64,000 bases of DNA from Ottowia oryzae (GCF_003008535.1 NZ_CP027666.1:930001-994000); one strand, 5' to 3'; counted from the first letter of the stretch, positions 24,810 to 34,148 are shown. Translations and numbers: made by a program. The notes: generated by a model from the sequence alone, not told the origin.

Positions 24810-25632
24810 GATGCTCGCCTTCGCGCGCCTTGCGTCCACGGCCCTGCAGGGCGCGGTCGAACCAGCTGTTCGGCAACATGCGCAGCAGCTTCGCGACAAC
24901 GCCCATCTGCCACGGGATGACGAAGTAGCTGCGGCCGGCCTGAATCGCGCGAAACGCGCGGTCAGCGAAATCCGGCGCTGACATCAGAAACGGCATGGGG
25001 TAGCGATTTCCTCGCGTGAGCGCCGTATCGATGAACCCTGGCAACACCGTCAATACCCGCACGCCCGTGCCGCGCAGCTCGCCCCGCAGGCTTTCGCAGT
25101 AGCTAACCACGCCCGCCTTGCTGGCGCAGTACGCGCCGTGCCCTGGCAAGCCGCGAATAGCCGCGACGCTCGCAATGCCTACCAAGGTGCCGCTGCCGCG
25201 TTCACGCATCAGGCGAATGAAGGCGTGAAACGTCGCCGCCATACCGACGTTGTTCACGGCGAACGTGCGCGCCATCACGTCAAGATCGCCTCGCTCGGCG
25301 GTGTCCATGCCGATGCTGATACCTGCGCTGGCGATCACCAGATCAGGAAGCCCTTGCTGAGCCAGGCACGCGTGCGCGGCGGCGATGACGCTGTCAGGCA
25401 CCGCCACATCGGCTGAATAGACTTGGCAGCGCTCAGTCGGCCATCCTTGTGCCTGCACCCAGGCCCGCAGTTCGTCGGCGCGGCGAACGACCAGCGCCAA
25501 CCGCCAGCCCGCCTGGTGGTAGCGGCAGGCCAGCGCCTGCCCGATGCCGCTGGATGCGCCAGTGATGAAGGCCAAGGGCGCATTAGCCCGCTCCGAGCGC
25601 GGCGAAGGTGGGAGACTGGAGGTGTCAGCCAT
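24805..25632 (-). CDS. Short-chain dehydrogenase/reductase
   Basis: 275-residue classical SDR. The cofactor loop is FITGASSGIGQAL, NNVG follows, and the catalytic tetrad includes Ser in IASVAAIRG and Tyr-x3-Lys in YCASKAGVV. The C-terminal hydrophobic run (GVVAKLLRMLPNSWFD) resembles SDRs linked with membranes or lipids. It reads in the same direction as kdsD-kdsC-lptC and starts 57 bases after lptC, so it could be the last gene of that operon; a role in envelope lipid metabolism is possible. Its stop codon lies inside the IS481 target duplication and is preserved. Confidence 0.9.
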   Translation of the reverse strand: MADTSSLPPSPRSERANAPLAFITGASSGIGQALACRYHQAGWRLALVVRRADELRAWVQAQGWPTERCQVYSADVAVPDSVIAAAHACLAQQGLPDLVIASAGISIGMDTAERGDLDVMARTFAVNNVGMAATFHAFIRLMRERGSGTLVGIASVAAIRGLPGHGAYCASKAGVVSYCESLRGELRGTGVRVLTVLPGFIDTALTRGNRYPMPFLMSAPDFADRAFRAIQAGRSYFVIPWQMGVVAKLLRMLPNSWFDRALQGRGRKAREGEHR

Positions 25633-25689
25633 GTCGCAACGGCCGGCTGCTCTGCGCTACGGCTCGGGTCAGGCTGCGCATACCGAAGG

Positions 25690-26307
25690 CTACTTCGCTG
25701 GTTGGAGCATGCCCCGCACGCGCCCTTTCAGCACCGCTACACCTGTGCGGTTGTCGTAGTCGAGCTGATCGCCGACGAATCGATCCGCCCCGCGCAGCAG
25801 CTCGACAGGTTTGTCGGAGCTCACCCGGTCTTCGTTCACGAACGCATGCAGGTATTCGCCGCGAAACTCCATGCGCGGCACCGCCGTGCCGTCGGGGCGC
25901 TTCGTCGCCTCCCGCACGATGACGGCATTGCCAAACAGCTGGATCTCCGACCCGTCACCGTTGGAAACTCCGCGCAGCGCGGTGGCCACGGTTACACGCC
26001 CATCGTCGTCCACCGATCGCATGTGCGGGTCTTTCACCTCGAGCGTGTCGGTGACCGGGAAGTGGTGGCCTTCCACGCCGGTCAGGTCCGAGGTCAGGCG
26101 GCCCGTGGCGTCGAAGTCGCGCACCCTGAACTGGTTCATGAAGTAATCGGGCTCTTTCGAAACCACCGCCGCGGCGCCGTCGGTCGGGAACTTGGGTGCG
26201 CTGCGCACCAGCCACCAGGTGCCCAGGGCGAACAGCATCATCATCAGTGCGGGCAGCCAGGTGGAAAGCTGGTCGCGGCCGATGCGGGCCAGGCGCGATT
26301 CGCTCAT
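25690..26307 (-). CDS. lptC: LPS export protein LptC
   Basis: 205-residue bitopic inner-membrane protein that passes lipopolysaccharide from the LptBFG transporter to periplasmic LptA. Start MSESRLARIG at 26307 overlaps the kdsC stop by 4 bases. A single N-terminal membrane anchor (STWLPALMMMLFALGTWWLV) is followed by the beta-jellyroll domain (FRVRDFDATGRLTSDLTG, GEYLHAFVNEDRVSSDKPV). In most proteobacteria lptA and lptB come next; here an SDR gene and an IS element follow instead, so those partners must be elsewhere. Confidence 0.93.
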   Translation of the reverse strand: MSESRLARIGRDQLSTWLPALMMMLFALGTWWLVRSAPKFPTDGAAAVVSKEPDYFMNQFRVRDFDATGRLTSDLTGVEGHHFPVTDTLEVKDPHMRSVDDDGRVTVATALRGVSNGDGSEIQLFGNAVIVREATKRPDGTAVPRMEFRGEYLHAFVNEDRVSSDKPVELLRGADRFVGDQLDYDNRTGVAVLKGRVRGMLQPAK

Positions 26308-26876
26308 GGCGCGCCTTTCTCGGCAGGGGCCTGGCCCATCGTGGTTTGCAGCAGGCGATCGTATTGGCCGTTGGCTACCAGCAGCAGGTCGCACAGTTCA
26401 CGTGCCGCGCCGGCGCCGGCCTCGGCGGTCGTGATGTACTGCGCGGTGGCCTTGGCCTCGGCGTGGGCCTTGGGCGGCGCGCAGGCGAAGGCCACGCGTG
26501 CCATGACAGGCAGGTCAGGCCAATCGTCGCCCATGGCGGCAGCCTGTGACCAGGTCAGGCCCGTTTCGCCCAGCAGCGCTTGCGCGGCGGGCAGTTTGTC
26601 TTCGGTGCCCAGGCGCAGGTGCGTCACGCCCAGTGCGGCCAGCCGCAGGCGCAGCGGGGCGGAGTCGCGCCCAGAAATTACTGCGGGAATGATCCCGGCC
26701 TGCGCCAGCAGCTTGATGCCGTGGCCATCCAGTGTGTGAAAGCGCTTGAGCGTTTCACCCTCAGCGGAAAAGTACAGGCCGCCATCCGTCAGAACGCCGT
26801 CCACGTCAAAGAAAACGATGCGAACGCCCTGCGCTTGCAGCAGGGTTTCGGCGGGCCAGGTCAGTGTAGGGCGCAT
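26304..26876 (-). CDS. kdsC: KDO 8-phosphate phosphatase
   Basis: 190-residue HAD phosphatase that removes phosphate from 3-deoxy-D-manno-octulosonate 8-phosphate to give KDO for the LPS inner core. The HAD nucleophile is Asp24, with Asp26, in FFDVDGVLTDG; no cap domain follows, as usual for the tetrameric C0 class. ISGRDSAPLRLR and MGDDWPDLPVM complete the site. The start overlaps the kdsD stop by one base (TGATG), and the stop overlaps lptC, marking tight operon coupling. Confidence 0.95.
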   Translation of the reverse strand: MRPTLTWPAETLLQAQGVRIVFFDVDGVLTDGGLYFSAEGETLKRFHTLDGHGIKLLAQAGIIPAVISGRDSAPLRLRLAALGVTHLRLGTEDKLPAAQALLGETGLTWSQAAAMGDDWPDLPVMARVAFACAPPKAHAEAKATAQYITTAEAGAGAARELCDLLLVANGQYDRLLQTTMGQAPAEKGAP

Positions 26877-27853
26877 CAGATGACCTTCGCCCGCATCAGG
26901 TCGTTGCTGTTCAGCGCGCCCACCAGCCGCCCGTCCTGGCCTTGCACCAGCAGCACGGTCACGCGGTGCTGCTCCATCAGCTTGGCTGCTTCGGCGGCCA
27001 GCGCGTCGTCGCGAATCTGCCGGGGGTTGGCGTGCATGACTTCGCGCGCCGTCAGCGCCCGCAGATCGCGCCCCGTTTCCACCAAGCGGCGCAGGTCGCC
27101 GTCGGTAAAGATGCCGAGCGCGTGGGCGTCGCCATCCACCACGGCAGAGGCGCCCAGGCCCTTGTGGGTCATCTCGCGCATCAGCTCGCCAAACGTGGCA
27201 TCGGGCGAAACCTTCGGGACGGCATCGCCGCTGCGCATGATGTCCATGACGCGCGTCAGCAGGCGCCGCCCCAGCGCGCCGCCAGGGTGCGAGCGGGCGA
27301 AATCCTCGGCGCGAAAGCCGCGCGCGTCCAGCAGCGCCATGGCCAGCGCGTCGCCCAGCGCCATTTGCGCGGTGGTGCTGGCGGTGGGGGCCAGGTTCAG
27401 GGGGCAGGCTTCTTTTTCCACCCCGCTGTCCAGCACCAGATCGGCGTTGCGCGCCAGGGTGGACTGCGGGTGGCCGGTCATACCGATCAAAGGGGCGCCC
27501 ATGCGGCGGATCAAGGGCAGCAGCGTGGTCAGCTCATCGGCTTCGCCGCTGTTGGAAATCGCCAGCACCACGTCGATGGGCATCACCATGCCCAGATCGC
27601 CGTGGCTGGCCTCGGCCGGGTGCACGAACATGGCCGGCGTGCCGGTGGAGGCCAGCGTCGCCGCGATCTTGCGGCCGATGTGGCCGCTTTTGCCCATGCC
27701 CATCACCACCACGCGGCCGCTGGCGTTCAGCACCAGCGACACGGCGCGCGCGAAATCGTCGTTCAGCCGGCGTTGCAGGCCGTGGATGGCGGCCGCCTCG
27801 ATGTCCAGCGTCTCTCGGGCCAGGCGCAGGGCTTGGGCGGGGTCGAAACTCAT
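26876..27853 (-). CDS. kdsD: Arabinose 5-phosphate isomerase KdsD
   Basis: 325-residue SIS-domain isomerase converting ribulose 5-phosphate to arabinose 5-phosphate, the first step of KDO synthesis. The SIS domain (VVVMGMGKSGHIGRKIA, ISNSGEADEL, HPGGALGRRL) is followed by two CBS domains near residues 205-325, ending LVGALNSNDLMRA. First gene of the kdsD-kdsC-lptC operon. Its start is only 42 bases from the divergent antiporter gene, so their promoters must overlap. Confidence 0.95.
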   Translation of the reverse strand: MSFDPAQALRLARETLDIEAAAIHGLQRRLNDDFARAVSLVLNASGRVVVMGMGKSGHIGRKIAATLASTGTPAMFVHPAEASHGDLGMVMPIDVVLAISNSGEADELTTLLPLIRRMGAPLIGMTGHPQSTLARNADLVLDSGVEKEACPLNLAPTASTTAQMALGDALAMALLDARGFRAEDFARSHPGGALGRRLLTRVMDIMRSGDAVPKVSPDATFGELMREMTHKGLGASAVVDGDAHALGIFTDGDLRRLVETGRDLRALTAREVMHANPRQIRDDALAAEAAKLMEQHRVTVLLVQGQDGRLVGALNSNDLMRAKVI

Positions 27854-27895
27854 GGCTTGATTTTATAGAGTGCCTTCGTCCGCTAGCATCGGCCG

Positions 27896-29881
27896 ATGGA
27901 TGCCCTTGAGTTGACGCTGCTGTACCTGCTGGCCGCAGTGTTGGCCGTCACGGCTTGCCGCGGGCTCAAGCTGCCGGCCATCCTGGGCTACCTGGTGGCC
28001 GGCGTGCTGATGGAGCCGCACACCCTGGGCCTGGCCTACGGGCAGGACGCCGAGAGCATCCGCCACCTGGCCGAGTACGGCGTGGTCTTCCTGATGTTCG
28101 TGATCGGGCTGGAATTCAACCTGCCCAAGCTGCGCGCCATGCGCCAGCACGTGTTCGGCCTGGGCTTCGCGCAAGTTGGTTTGACCGTGCTGCTGGTCAC
28201 TGTGGGGGGCGCAGCCCTGAACGCGCTGGTCCCGCACATTTGGCCACTGGGCTGGCAAGCCTCGCTGGCCCTGGGCGGCGCCATGGCGATGAGCAGCACC
28301 GCCATCGTCGTCAAGATGATGGCCGACCGGCTGGAGTTGGACAGCGCCTATGGTCAGCGCATCATGGGCGTGCTGTTGTTTCAGGATCTGGCCGTGGTCT
28401 GGCTGCTGGTGCTGGTGCCCGCGCTGGGGGCTGAACCTGAAAAGCTGTTCACCGCGCTGCTGTTCGCGGCCGTGAAGGCCACGGCGCTGATCACGCTGCT
28501 GCTGTGGGGCGGGCAGCGCGTGATGCGCTGGTGGCTCACGCTGGTGGCGCGGGTCAAGAGCGAAGAACTGTTCGTGCTCAACCTGCTGTTGATGGCGCTG
28601 GGCCTGGCCTGGCTGACCGAGCAGGCGGGCCTGAGTCTGGCATTGGGCGCCTTCATCTGTGGCGTGCTGATCTCCGAAACCGAGTTCAAGGTTCAGGTCG
28701 AGGCCGAGATCCGGCCATTCCACGACGTGCTGCTGGGCCTTTTTTTCATCACCATCGGCATGATGCTGGACTGGCGGCAGGTGTTCGTGCAGTGGCATCT
28801 GGTGCTGCTGTTGCTGGCGCTGCCCGTGCTGTTCAAGCTGCTGCTGGTCACCGGGCTGGCGCGCGGCATGGGCGCCAGCGGCGGCGTGGCGCTGCGCACC
28901 GGCCTGTACCTGGCGCAGGCGGGTGAATTCGGCTTCGTGCTGCTGTCCATCGCCCGGCGCGATGCGCTGGTGCCGCCCGAGCTTTTCACGCCCGTGCTCG
29001 CGGCCATGGTGCTGTCGATGCTGGCCACGCCCTTCATCATCCTGGCCAGCAACCGCATCGTGATGCGGCTGGTGTCCAGCGAATGGTTGCAGCAGTCGCT
29101 GCAGATGACGTCGATCGCCCAATCCACCATCAACACGCGCGCCCACGTGCTGATCTGCGGCTACGGGCGCAGCGGCCAAGCCATGGCGCGACTGCTGGAG
29201 CGCGAAGGCATTCCCTACGTCGCGTTGGATCTGGACCCCGACCGCGTGCGGCAGGCGCGCGCGGCGGGCCACACCGTGGCGTTTGGCGATGCGGGCAAGC
29301 TGCAGGCGCTGGTCGCCGCGGGGCTGGGGCGCGCCAGCGCGGTGGCCATCACCTACCTGGAAACGCACGCCGTGATGAAGGCGCTGCACACCATCCGCAC
29401 CCATGCGCCCACGCTGCCCGTGCTGGTGCGCACGCAGACCGACCGCGACCTGGATGCGCTGCGCGCCGCCGGCGCCACCGAGGTGGTGCCCGAATCGCTG
29501 GAGGGCTCGCTCATGTTGGCCAGCCACGCGCTGGTGCTGATGGGCGTGCCCGTGCGCCGCGTGATCCGCGTGGTGCAGGACCAGCGCGAGGCGCGCTACG
29601 GCCTGCTGCGCGGCTTCTTCCACGGCGCCGACGATGTCAGCGAAGAAGACCTCGCGCACGAGCGCCTGGCCACCTTCATCATCCCAGCGCGCCTGGCCGG
29701 CCTGCGCCTGTCCGAGCTACTGGATGAAAGCGGTGGCGGCCTGCGCGCCGTCAGCCTGCGCCGCCGGGGCGGTGACGCGGCCGCCACCGATGACGACCCG
29801 AAGATCGGCGCGGGCGACACGGTGGTGCTGTCGGGCAACGCCGAGGCGCTGGCGCGGGCCGAGCTGGCCCTGGCCGCCTGA
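27896..29881 (+). CDS. CPA2 family cation:proton antiporter with RCK domain
   Basis: 661-residue Kef/YbaL-type antiporter that exchanges K+ or Na+ for protons. About twelve membrane helices fill residues 1-390; SALALGGAMAMSSTA and LALGAFICGVLISE are conserved CPA2 pieces. A soluble Rossmann TrkA-N domain follows (HVLICGYGRSGQAMARLL), then a TrkA-C domain reaching the end. KefFG-like glutathione regulation cannot be decided from sequence. Divergent from kdsD. Confidence 0.9.
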   Translation: MDALELTLLYLLAAVLAVTACRGLKLPAILGYLVAGVLMEPHTLGLAYGQDAESIRHLAEYGVVFLMFVIGLEFNLPKLRAMRQHVFGLGFAQVGLTVLLVTVGGAALNALVPHIWPLGWQASLALGGAMAMSSTAIVVKMMADRLELDSAYGQRIMGVLLFQDLAVVWLLVLVPALGAEPEKLFTALLFAAVKATALITLLLWGGQRVMRWWLTLVARVKSEELFVLNLLLMALGLAWLTEQAGLSLALGAFICGVLISETEFKVQVEAEIRPFHDVLLGLFFITIGMMLDWRQVFVQWHLVLLLLALPVLFKLLLVTGLARGMGASGGVALRTGLYLAQAGEFGFVLLSIARRDALVPPELFTPVLAAMVLSMLATPFIILASNRIVMRLVSSEWLQQSLQMTSIAQSTINTRAHVLICGYGRSGQAMARLLEREGIPYVALDLDPDRVRQARAAGHTVAFGDAGKLQALVAAGLGRASAVAITYLETHAVMKALHTIRTHAPTLPVLVRTQTDRDLDALRAAGATEVVPESLEGSLMLASHALVLMGVPVRRVIRVVQDQREARYGLLRGFFHGADDVSEEDLAHERLATFIIPARLAGLRLSELLDESGGGLRAVSLRRRGGDAAATDDDPKIGAGDTVVLSGNAEALARAELALAA

Positions 29882-29982
29882 TCGCGGCGCTACGGCCTGC
29901 CCGCCGCGGGGCGCATCCACGCTGCTATTGGCCGCTCAACTTTGTCTGTCGCCACTGGCCGCCAGCGCGGCACAATCGCCCC

Positions 29983-30540
29983 ATGACCACGCCTTTGTCC
30001 GTCAGCCAATACCTGCGCCAGCACATCCGCACCGTGCCCGACTGGCCGGCCCCCGGCGTGCAGTTTCGCGACATCACCCCGCTGCTGCAGGACCCGCGTG
30101 TCTTCCGCGTGCTGATCGACGCCTTCGTGCACCGCTACATGGCGCCCGAGCTGCGCCCCGACGTGGTGGCTGGGTTGGACGCGCGCGGCTTCATCGTCGG
30201 CGCCGTGGTCGCGTATGAGCTGAACGTCGGCTTCGTGCCCATCCGCAAGAAAGGCAAGCTGCCTTTCACCACCGTGGAAGAAACCTACGAGCTGGAATAC
30301 GGCAGTGCCACGGTGGAGCTGCACACCGACGCCGTGCGGCCCGGCCAGCGCGTGCTGCTGATCGACGATCTGATCGCCACCGGAGGCACCATGATGGCCG
30401 GCAAGCGGCTGCTGGAAAAGCAGGGCGCGGTGGTCACCGAAGGCGCCGCCATCGTGGACTTGCCCGAGCTGGGCGGCTCGGAGCGCTTGCGTGCGGCGGG
30501 ATTGAACCTGTTCACGCTGGTCGATTTCGAAGGCGCGTGA
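29983..30540 (+). CDS. apt: Adenine phosphoribosyltransferase
   Basis: 185-residue salvage enzyme that makes AMP from adenine and PRPP. The PRPP loop is VLLIDDLIATGGTM and the early motif is PGVQFRDITPLL; GLDARGFIVG and KKGKLP complete the active site. The length matches E. coli Apt (183). It stands alone, followed by a dispersed repeat. Confidence 0.96.
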   Translation: MTTPLSVSQYLRQHIRTVPDWPAPGVQFRDITPLLQDPRVFRVLIDAFVHRYMAPELRPDVVAGLDARGFIVGAVVAYELNVGFVPIRKKGKLPFTTVEETYELEYGSATVELHTDAVRPGQRVLLIDDLIATGGTMMAGKRLLEKQGAVVTEGAAIVDLPELGGSERLRAAGLNLFTLVDFEGA

Positions 30541-30548
30541 CTTCGTCT

Positions 30549-30617
30549 TTTAATATGATTTTGATAGCTGCTTGTGCAGATGGGGTAAGCGCTAGGTCCT
30601 GATTTGGCTCAAAAAAA
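30549..30617 (+). repeat. Dispersed palindromic repeat, family 1, copy 6
   Basis: TTTTGATAGCTGCTTGTGC, spacer, AAGCGCTAGGTCCTGATTTGGCTC, then an A-run. Lies between apt and the 3' end of mnmE; with its A/T-rich flank it may help termination of both convergent genes. Confidence 0.7.
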
Positions 30618-30657
30618 GCGCTTCGCCTCACGCGGCGCAACGCCTTCGCACGCCCCG

Positions 30658-32088
30658 CTATTTGCCGATGCAAAAGCGCGAAAAGATCACGCCCAGCAAA
30701 TCGTCGGCAGAAAACTCGCCCGTGATCTCGCCCAGCGCCACCTGCGTCAGGCGCAGCTCTTCGGCCAGCAGATCCAGCGCGGGATAGGGCGCCCGCAGCA
30801 GCGCCGCCGCCGCTTCCAGGTGCTCGCCCGCGCGCGCCAGCGCCTGCAGGTGCCGCTGGCGGGCGATGAACACGTCGCCCTCCGCGCCCGGCTGCCAGCC
30901 CGCCAGCGCCAGCAAACGCTGGCGCAGCGCCTGCAGCCCCTCACCCGTCTTGGCCGACAGCGCAATGCCTTCGCCCTGAATGGTGGGCAGCGGGCCGGGC
31001 GCCGCGTCGTGCTTGTTCCACACGTGCAGCAGCGGCACGGCGCGCGGCAGCTGGCGCGCCAGCTCGGCCGCGATGTGCGCATCCTCGCGCTGGTAATCCG
31101 CCGTGTTCAGGCGCGTCAAATCGTGCAGCAGCAGCACGGCGTCGGCGCTGGCGATGTGCGCCCAGGCGCGCTCGATGCCGATGCGCTCCACCTCGTCATC
31201 GCTTTCGCGCAGGCCAGCCGTGTCCAGCACGTGCAGCGGCACGCCTTCGATCTGAATGGTTTGCTGCACCACGTCGCGCGTGGTGCCGGCAATCGGGGTG
31301 ACGATGGCCAGCTCGGCTCCCGCCAGCGCGTTCAGCAGGCTGCTCTTGCCCGCGTTCGGCTGGCCCGCGATGACTACCTTGATGCCTTCGCGCAGCAGCG
31401 CGCCCTGGCGTGCACGCGCCTGCACGCTGGCCAGAGATTGCTGCAGGTTTGATAGCTGCCCGCGCACGTCCTGCACGCGCAAGACGTCGATTTCTTCCTC
31501 GGGAAAGTCCAGCGTCGCCTCGATCAGCATGCGCAGGTGAATCAGCCCGTCGCGCAGCGCATGGATGGCGCCCGAGAACTCGCCCGCCAGCGAACGGCTG
31601 GCCGAGCGCGCAGCCGCTTCGGTGCTGGCGTCGATCAGGTCCATCACCGCTTCGGCCTGGGCCAGGTCCAGCTTGTCGTTCAGAAAGGCGCGTTCGGTGA
31701 ATTCACCTGGGCGCGCCAGGCGCAGGCGCGGCAGGCGCGGCGCGCCCGTGGCGGGGTCGGTCTCGGCAGCGGCTTGCAGGCAGCGGGCCAGCAACAGCTG
31801 CATCACCACCGGGCCGCCGTGCGCCTGCAGCTCCAGCACGTCTTCGCCGGTGTAGGAATGCGGCGCCGGAAAATGCAGCGCCAGGCCCTGGTCGATGGGT
31901 TGGCCGTCGCTGCCGCGCAGTGCGCCATAGGTGGCCACGCGCGGCAGCAGGTCGCGCCCGGTGATGGCGCGCGCCAGCGCCCGCACGTCTGGCCCCGACA
32001 CCCGCACGATGCCCACCGCACCGCGCCCGGCGGGCGTGGCGATGGCGACGATCGGGTCGGGCTGGGGCGCGGTGGGCTGGGCGTGCAT
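30658..32088 (-). CDS. mnmE: tRNA modification GTPase MnmE
   Basis: 476-residue GTPase that with MnmG installs the 5-carboxymethylaminomethyl group on wobble uridine-34 of several tRNAs. Start MHAQPTAPQPDPIVAIAT at 32088. The N-terminal tetrahydrofolate domain is followed by the G domain: GQPNAGKSSLLNAL (G1), TTRDV (G2), DTAGLRE (G3) and NKHD (G4). The chain ends CIGK with the catalytic cysteine. In related genomes mnmE directly follows yidC; here 7.2 kb of mobile and catabolic DNA separates them and the IS5 end lies 92 bases upstream of the start, so its promoter must be new or local. Confidence 0.96.
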   Translation of the reverse strand: MHAQPTAPQPDPIVAIATPAGRGAVGIVRVSGPDVRALARAITGRDLLPRVATYGALRGSDGQPIDQGLALHFPAPHSYTGEDVLELQAHGGPVVMQLLLARCLQAAAETDPATGAPRLPRLRLARPGEFTERAFLNDKLDLAQAEAVMDLIDASTEAAARSASRSLAGEFSGAIHALRDGLIHLRMLIEATLDFPEEEIDVLRVQDVRGQLSNLQQSLASVQARARQGALLREGIKVVIAGQPNAGKSSLLNALAGAELAIVTPIAGTTRDVVQQTIQIEGVPLHVLDTAGLRESDDEVERIGIERAWAHIASADAVLLLHDLTRLNTADYQREDAHIAAELARQLPRAVPLLHVWNKHDAAPGPLPTIQGEGIALSAKTGEGLQALRQRLLALAGWQPGAEGDVFIARQRHLQALARAGEHLEAAAALLRAPYPALDLLAEELRLTQVALGEITGEFSADDLLGVIFSRFCIGK

Positions 32089-32179
32089 GGCATGATTGTC
32101 CGCCACCCCTGCGCTGCGGCGTCGTGAATGGGCTGTGCGCTGGATCCTGCTGCCCGACGTTGTCTTGGACGTACGTTTG

Positions 32180-33332
32180 GGAAGCTCTGCACGAATCATC
32201 CCGAGATGTGCATGCAGGAGGCCAAGACAATACAGGGATGAAGCAAAGCAGCCTGGGCCTGAGCAACACAGTCAAGCGCACACGCAAGCGAGAATTCCTC
32301 GATGCGATGGAACGGGTTGAGCTGGTTGCGCTGGTAGAGCCCTACGCGCCCCAGAGCGGGCGGCGGGGCCAGCAGCCCTTTGCGGTGAGCACGCTGCTGC
32401 GCATCCATTTCATGCGGCAATGGTTCAAGCTCAGCGACCCGGCGATGGAAGAGGCCTTGCACGACGTGCCCGCCTTCCGCGATTTCGCAGGCCTGTCCCA
32501 CTGGGATGAACAGATTCCCAGCGAGTCGAGCATCTTGCGCTTTAGGCATCTGCTGGAGCGCCACAAGCTGGCCGAGCAGATCCTGGCCACCGTGAATGCG
32601 CTGCTGCAAGCCAAGGGGCTGCAGTTGAAGGCGGGCACCGTGGTCGATGCCACGCTGATTGCCGCGCCCAGTTCCACCAAGAACCAAAGTGGCGAGCGCG
32701 ATCCCGAGATGCACCAAAGCAAGAAGGGCAAGCAGTGGTACTTTGGCATGAAGGCCCACATCGGGGTGGATGCCGACTCGGGCCTGGTGCACACGGTGCG
32801 GTGCACCAGCGGCAACGTCAGCGACGTGGTGCAAGCCAACAGTTTGCTGCACGGGCAGGAGACAGACGCCTTTGGTGACGCGGGCTACCAGGGGGTGGAC
32901 AAACGGCCCGATGCCAAGCAGGACGTGTGTTGGCATGTGGCCATGCGCCCGGGCTTGCGCCGGGCGCTGGACAAGGACAAGCCTCTCGATGACCTGATCG
33001 ACCAACTGGAGCGCACCAAGGCGCGCATCCGGGCCAGGGTGGAGCATCCGTTTCGGGTGCTCAAGCAGCAGTTCGGGTATGTGAAGGTGCGCTACCGGGG
33101 CCTGAAGAAGAACACGGCGCAGATCGTCACGCTGTTTGCGCTGAGCAACCTGTGGATGGCAAGGCACAAGTTGCTGGCCATGGGGCAGGTGCGTCCGCAG
33201 CGGGCGTGAGGCCCTGAAATCGAGGGAGGACTGCCTCTATCCAACCCTTGGGCGGGGCTGTAGACCTATTTGCGCAATCACAGCTTCTTCAAATGGCTTA
33301 GCGCATTCGAAAGTGATTAGTGCAGACCTTCC
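32180..33332 (+). mobile_element. IS5-family insertion sequence
   Basis: 1153 bases bounded by inverted repeats: GGAAGCTCTGCACGAATCA at 32180 and, on the opposite strand, GGAAGGTCTGCACTAATCA from 33332 (two mismatches in 19). One transposase gene is inside. The flanking bases do not form a matching 4-base target duplication (TTTG left, TTAG right), so the element either inserted long ago or took part in a rearrangement joining the catabolic island to mnmE. Confidence 0.88.
32238..33209 (+). CDS. IS5-family transposase
   Basis: 323-residue DDE transposase of the IS5 subgroup. Start MKQSSLGLSN at 32238. The N-terminal DUF772-like part contains FMRQWFKLSDPAMEEAL; the catalytic acids lie in VVDATLIAAPSS, FGDAGYQGVDK and RVEHPFRVLKQQFG; CTSGNVSDV and KKNTAQIVTLFALSNLW are conserved in the subgroup. 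The gene is uninterrupted and could be active. Confidence 0.93.
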   Translation: MKQSSLGLSNTVKRTRKREFLDAMERVELVALVEPYAPQSGRRGQQPFAVSTLLRIHFMRQWFKLSDPAMEEALHDVPAFRDFAGLSHWDEQIPSESSILRFRHLLERHKLAEQILATVNALLQAKGLQLKAGTVVDATLIAAPSSTKNQSGERDPEMHQSKKGKQWYFGMKAHIGVDADSGLVHTVRCTSGNVSDVVQANSLLHGQETDAFGDAGYQGVDKRPDAKQDVCWHVAMRPGLRRALDKDKPLDDLIDQLERTKARIRARVEHPFRVLKQQFGYVKVRYRGLKKNTAQIVTLFALSNLWMARHKLLAMGQVRPQRA

Positions 33333-33411
33333 TTAGCGCGATGGATGCGCGTGGACCTGCGGGTTGGGCGCTTTCCGGTTGCCGCCTCGCTCCGCCGCCA
33401 GGCCTGCGTGC

Positions 33412-34131
33412 TCAAACCTCCCCGATCATGCCGCTTCGCACTTCGAGCAGGTGCTGGCGCACGGCGGCACTGGCTGCGTCGGCGTTACGCTGGCGCAAGG
33501 CATCCACCAGCGCGCGGTGCTGGGCGCGGTAGCGCGCCAGACGCGCGGGCGTCAGGCTGCGTTGCTTGAGCGACTCCCATTCGGGTTGCTTGCGCACGCC
33601 GTTGATGGCCTCATAGAGATCGGTCAGCAGGTTGTTGTGGGCCGCGCTGAGGATGGCCTGGTGCAGCATGCCGTCCCAGTGTTCGAAGTCCAGTACGGTG
33701 GTGGCCTTTTCGCTCTCCTCCAGACAATGTGTGATCTGCTGTAAGTCGCGCCCTGACGCGCGGGTGGCCGCCAGTTCGACGAACTGCGGCTCGATCAGCA
33801 GGCGCAGCTCCATGACCTCGGCTGGACTGGCGCCATGAATGCGTTGCAGCAGGGATTGCGCGTCGTTGCTGGCCGGCGCTGGCGTCTGGGCAACGAAGGT
33901 GCCGCGCCCGACGTGGCGCGTGATCAAGCCCTCGTCACCCAGTTGATCCATCACCTTGCGCAGCGTGTTGCGCGCGATGCCGAACTGGTCAACCAGGTCG
34001 CGCTCGGCGGGGAGGCGGTAGCCCGCCGGCCACGTGCCATCCGCAATGCGTTTGCGCACATGCTGCATCAACGCGGCGCTGCCGTGTTGGGCCTTGCTGC
34101 GCAGCCCATGTCCTGCGGCGGTGTTCCCCAT
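33412..34131 (-). CDS. GntR/FadR family transcriptional regulator
   Basis: 239-residue regulator. The winged helix near residues 22-85 shows GYRLPAERDLVDQFGIARNTLRKVMDQLGDEG ended by RHVGRGTFV; the C-terminal FCD effector domain begins near residue 110 (EVMELRLLIEPQFVELAA) with His residues at likely metal positions (FEHWDGMLHQAIL, YRAQHRALVDAL). A strong AGGAGG lies before the start. It is divergent from the catabolic operon at 34288, with three copies of a TGGTTCAC motif between the two, so it probably represses both itself and the operon until a substrate binds. Confidence 0.92.
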   Translation of the reverse strand: MGNTAAGHGLRSKAQHGSAALMQHVRKRIADGTWPAGYRLPAERDLVDQFGIARNTLRKVMDQLGDEGLITRHVGRGTFVAQTPAPASNDAQSLLQRIHGASPAEVMELRLLIEPQFVELAATRASGRDLQQITHCLEESEKATTVLDFEHWDGMLHQAILSAAHNNLLTDLYEAINGVRKQPEWESLKQRSLTPARLARYRAQHRALVDALRQRNADAASAAVRQHLLEVRSGMIGEV

Positions 34132-34148
34132 GTTCTACCTCCTCTTTA

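Noticed and set aside
27863..29659. 598-residue minus-strand open frame opposite the antiporter
   Set aside because: Low-complexity antisense frame typical of GC-rich genes; the plus-strand antiporter has full domain structure.
31445..31462. GATAGCTGC match to the dispersed repeat core inside mnmE
   Set aside because: Short match only; lacks the second arm and tail and lies in conserved coding sequence.
32176..33336. Target duplication for the IS5-type element
   Set aside because: Flanks TTTG and TTAG do not match; no duplication is claimed.
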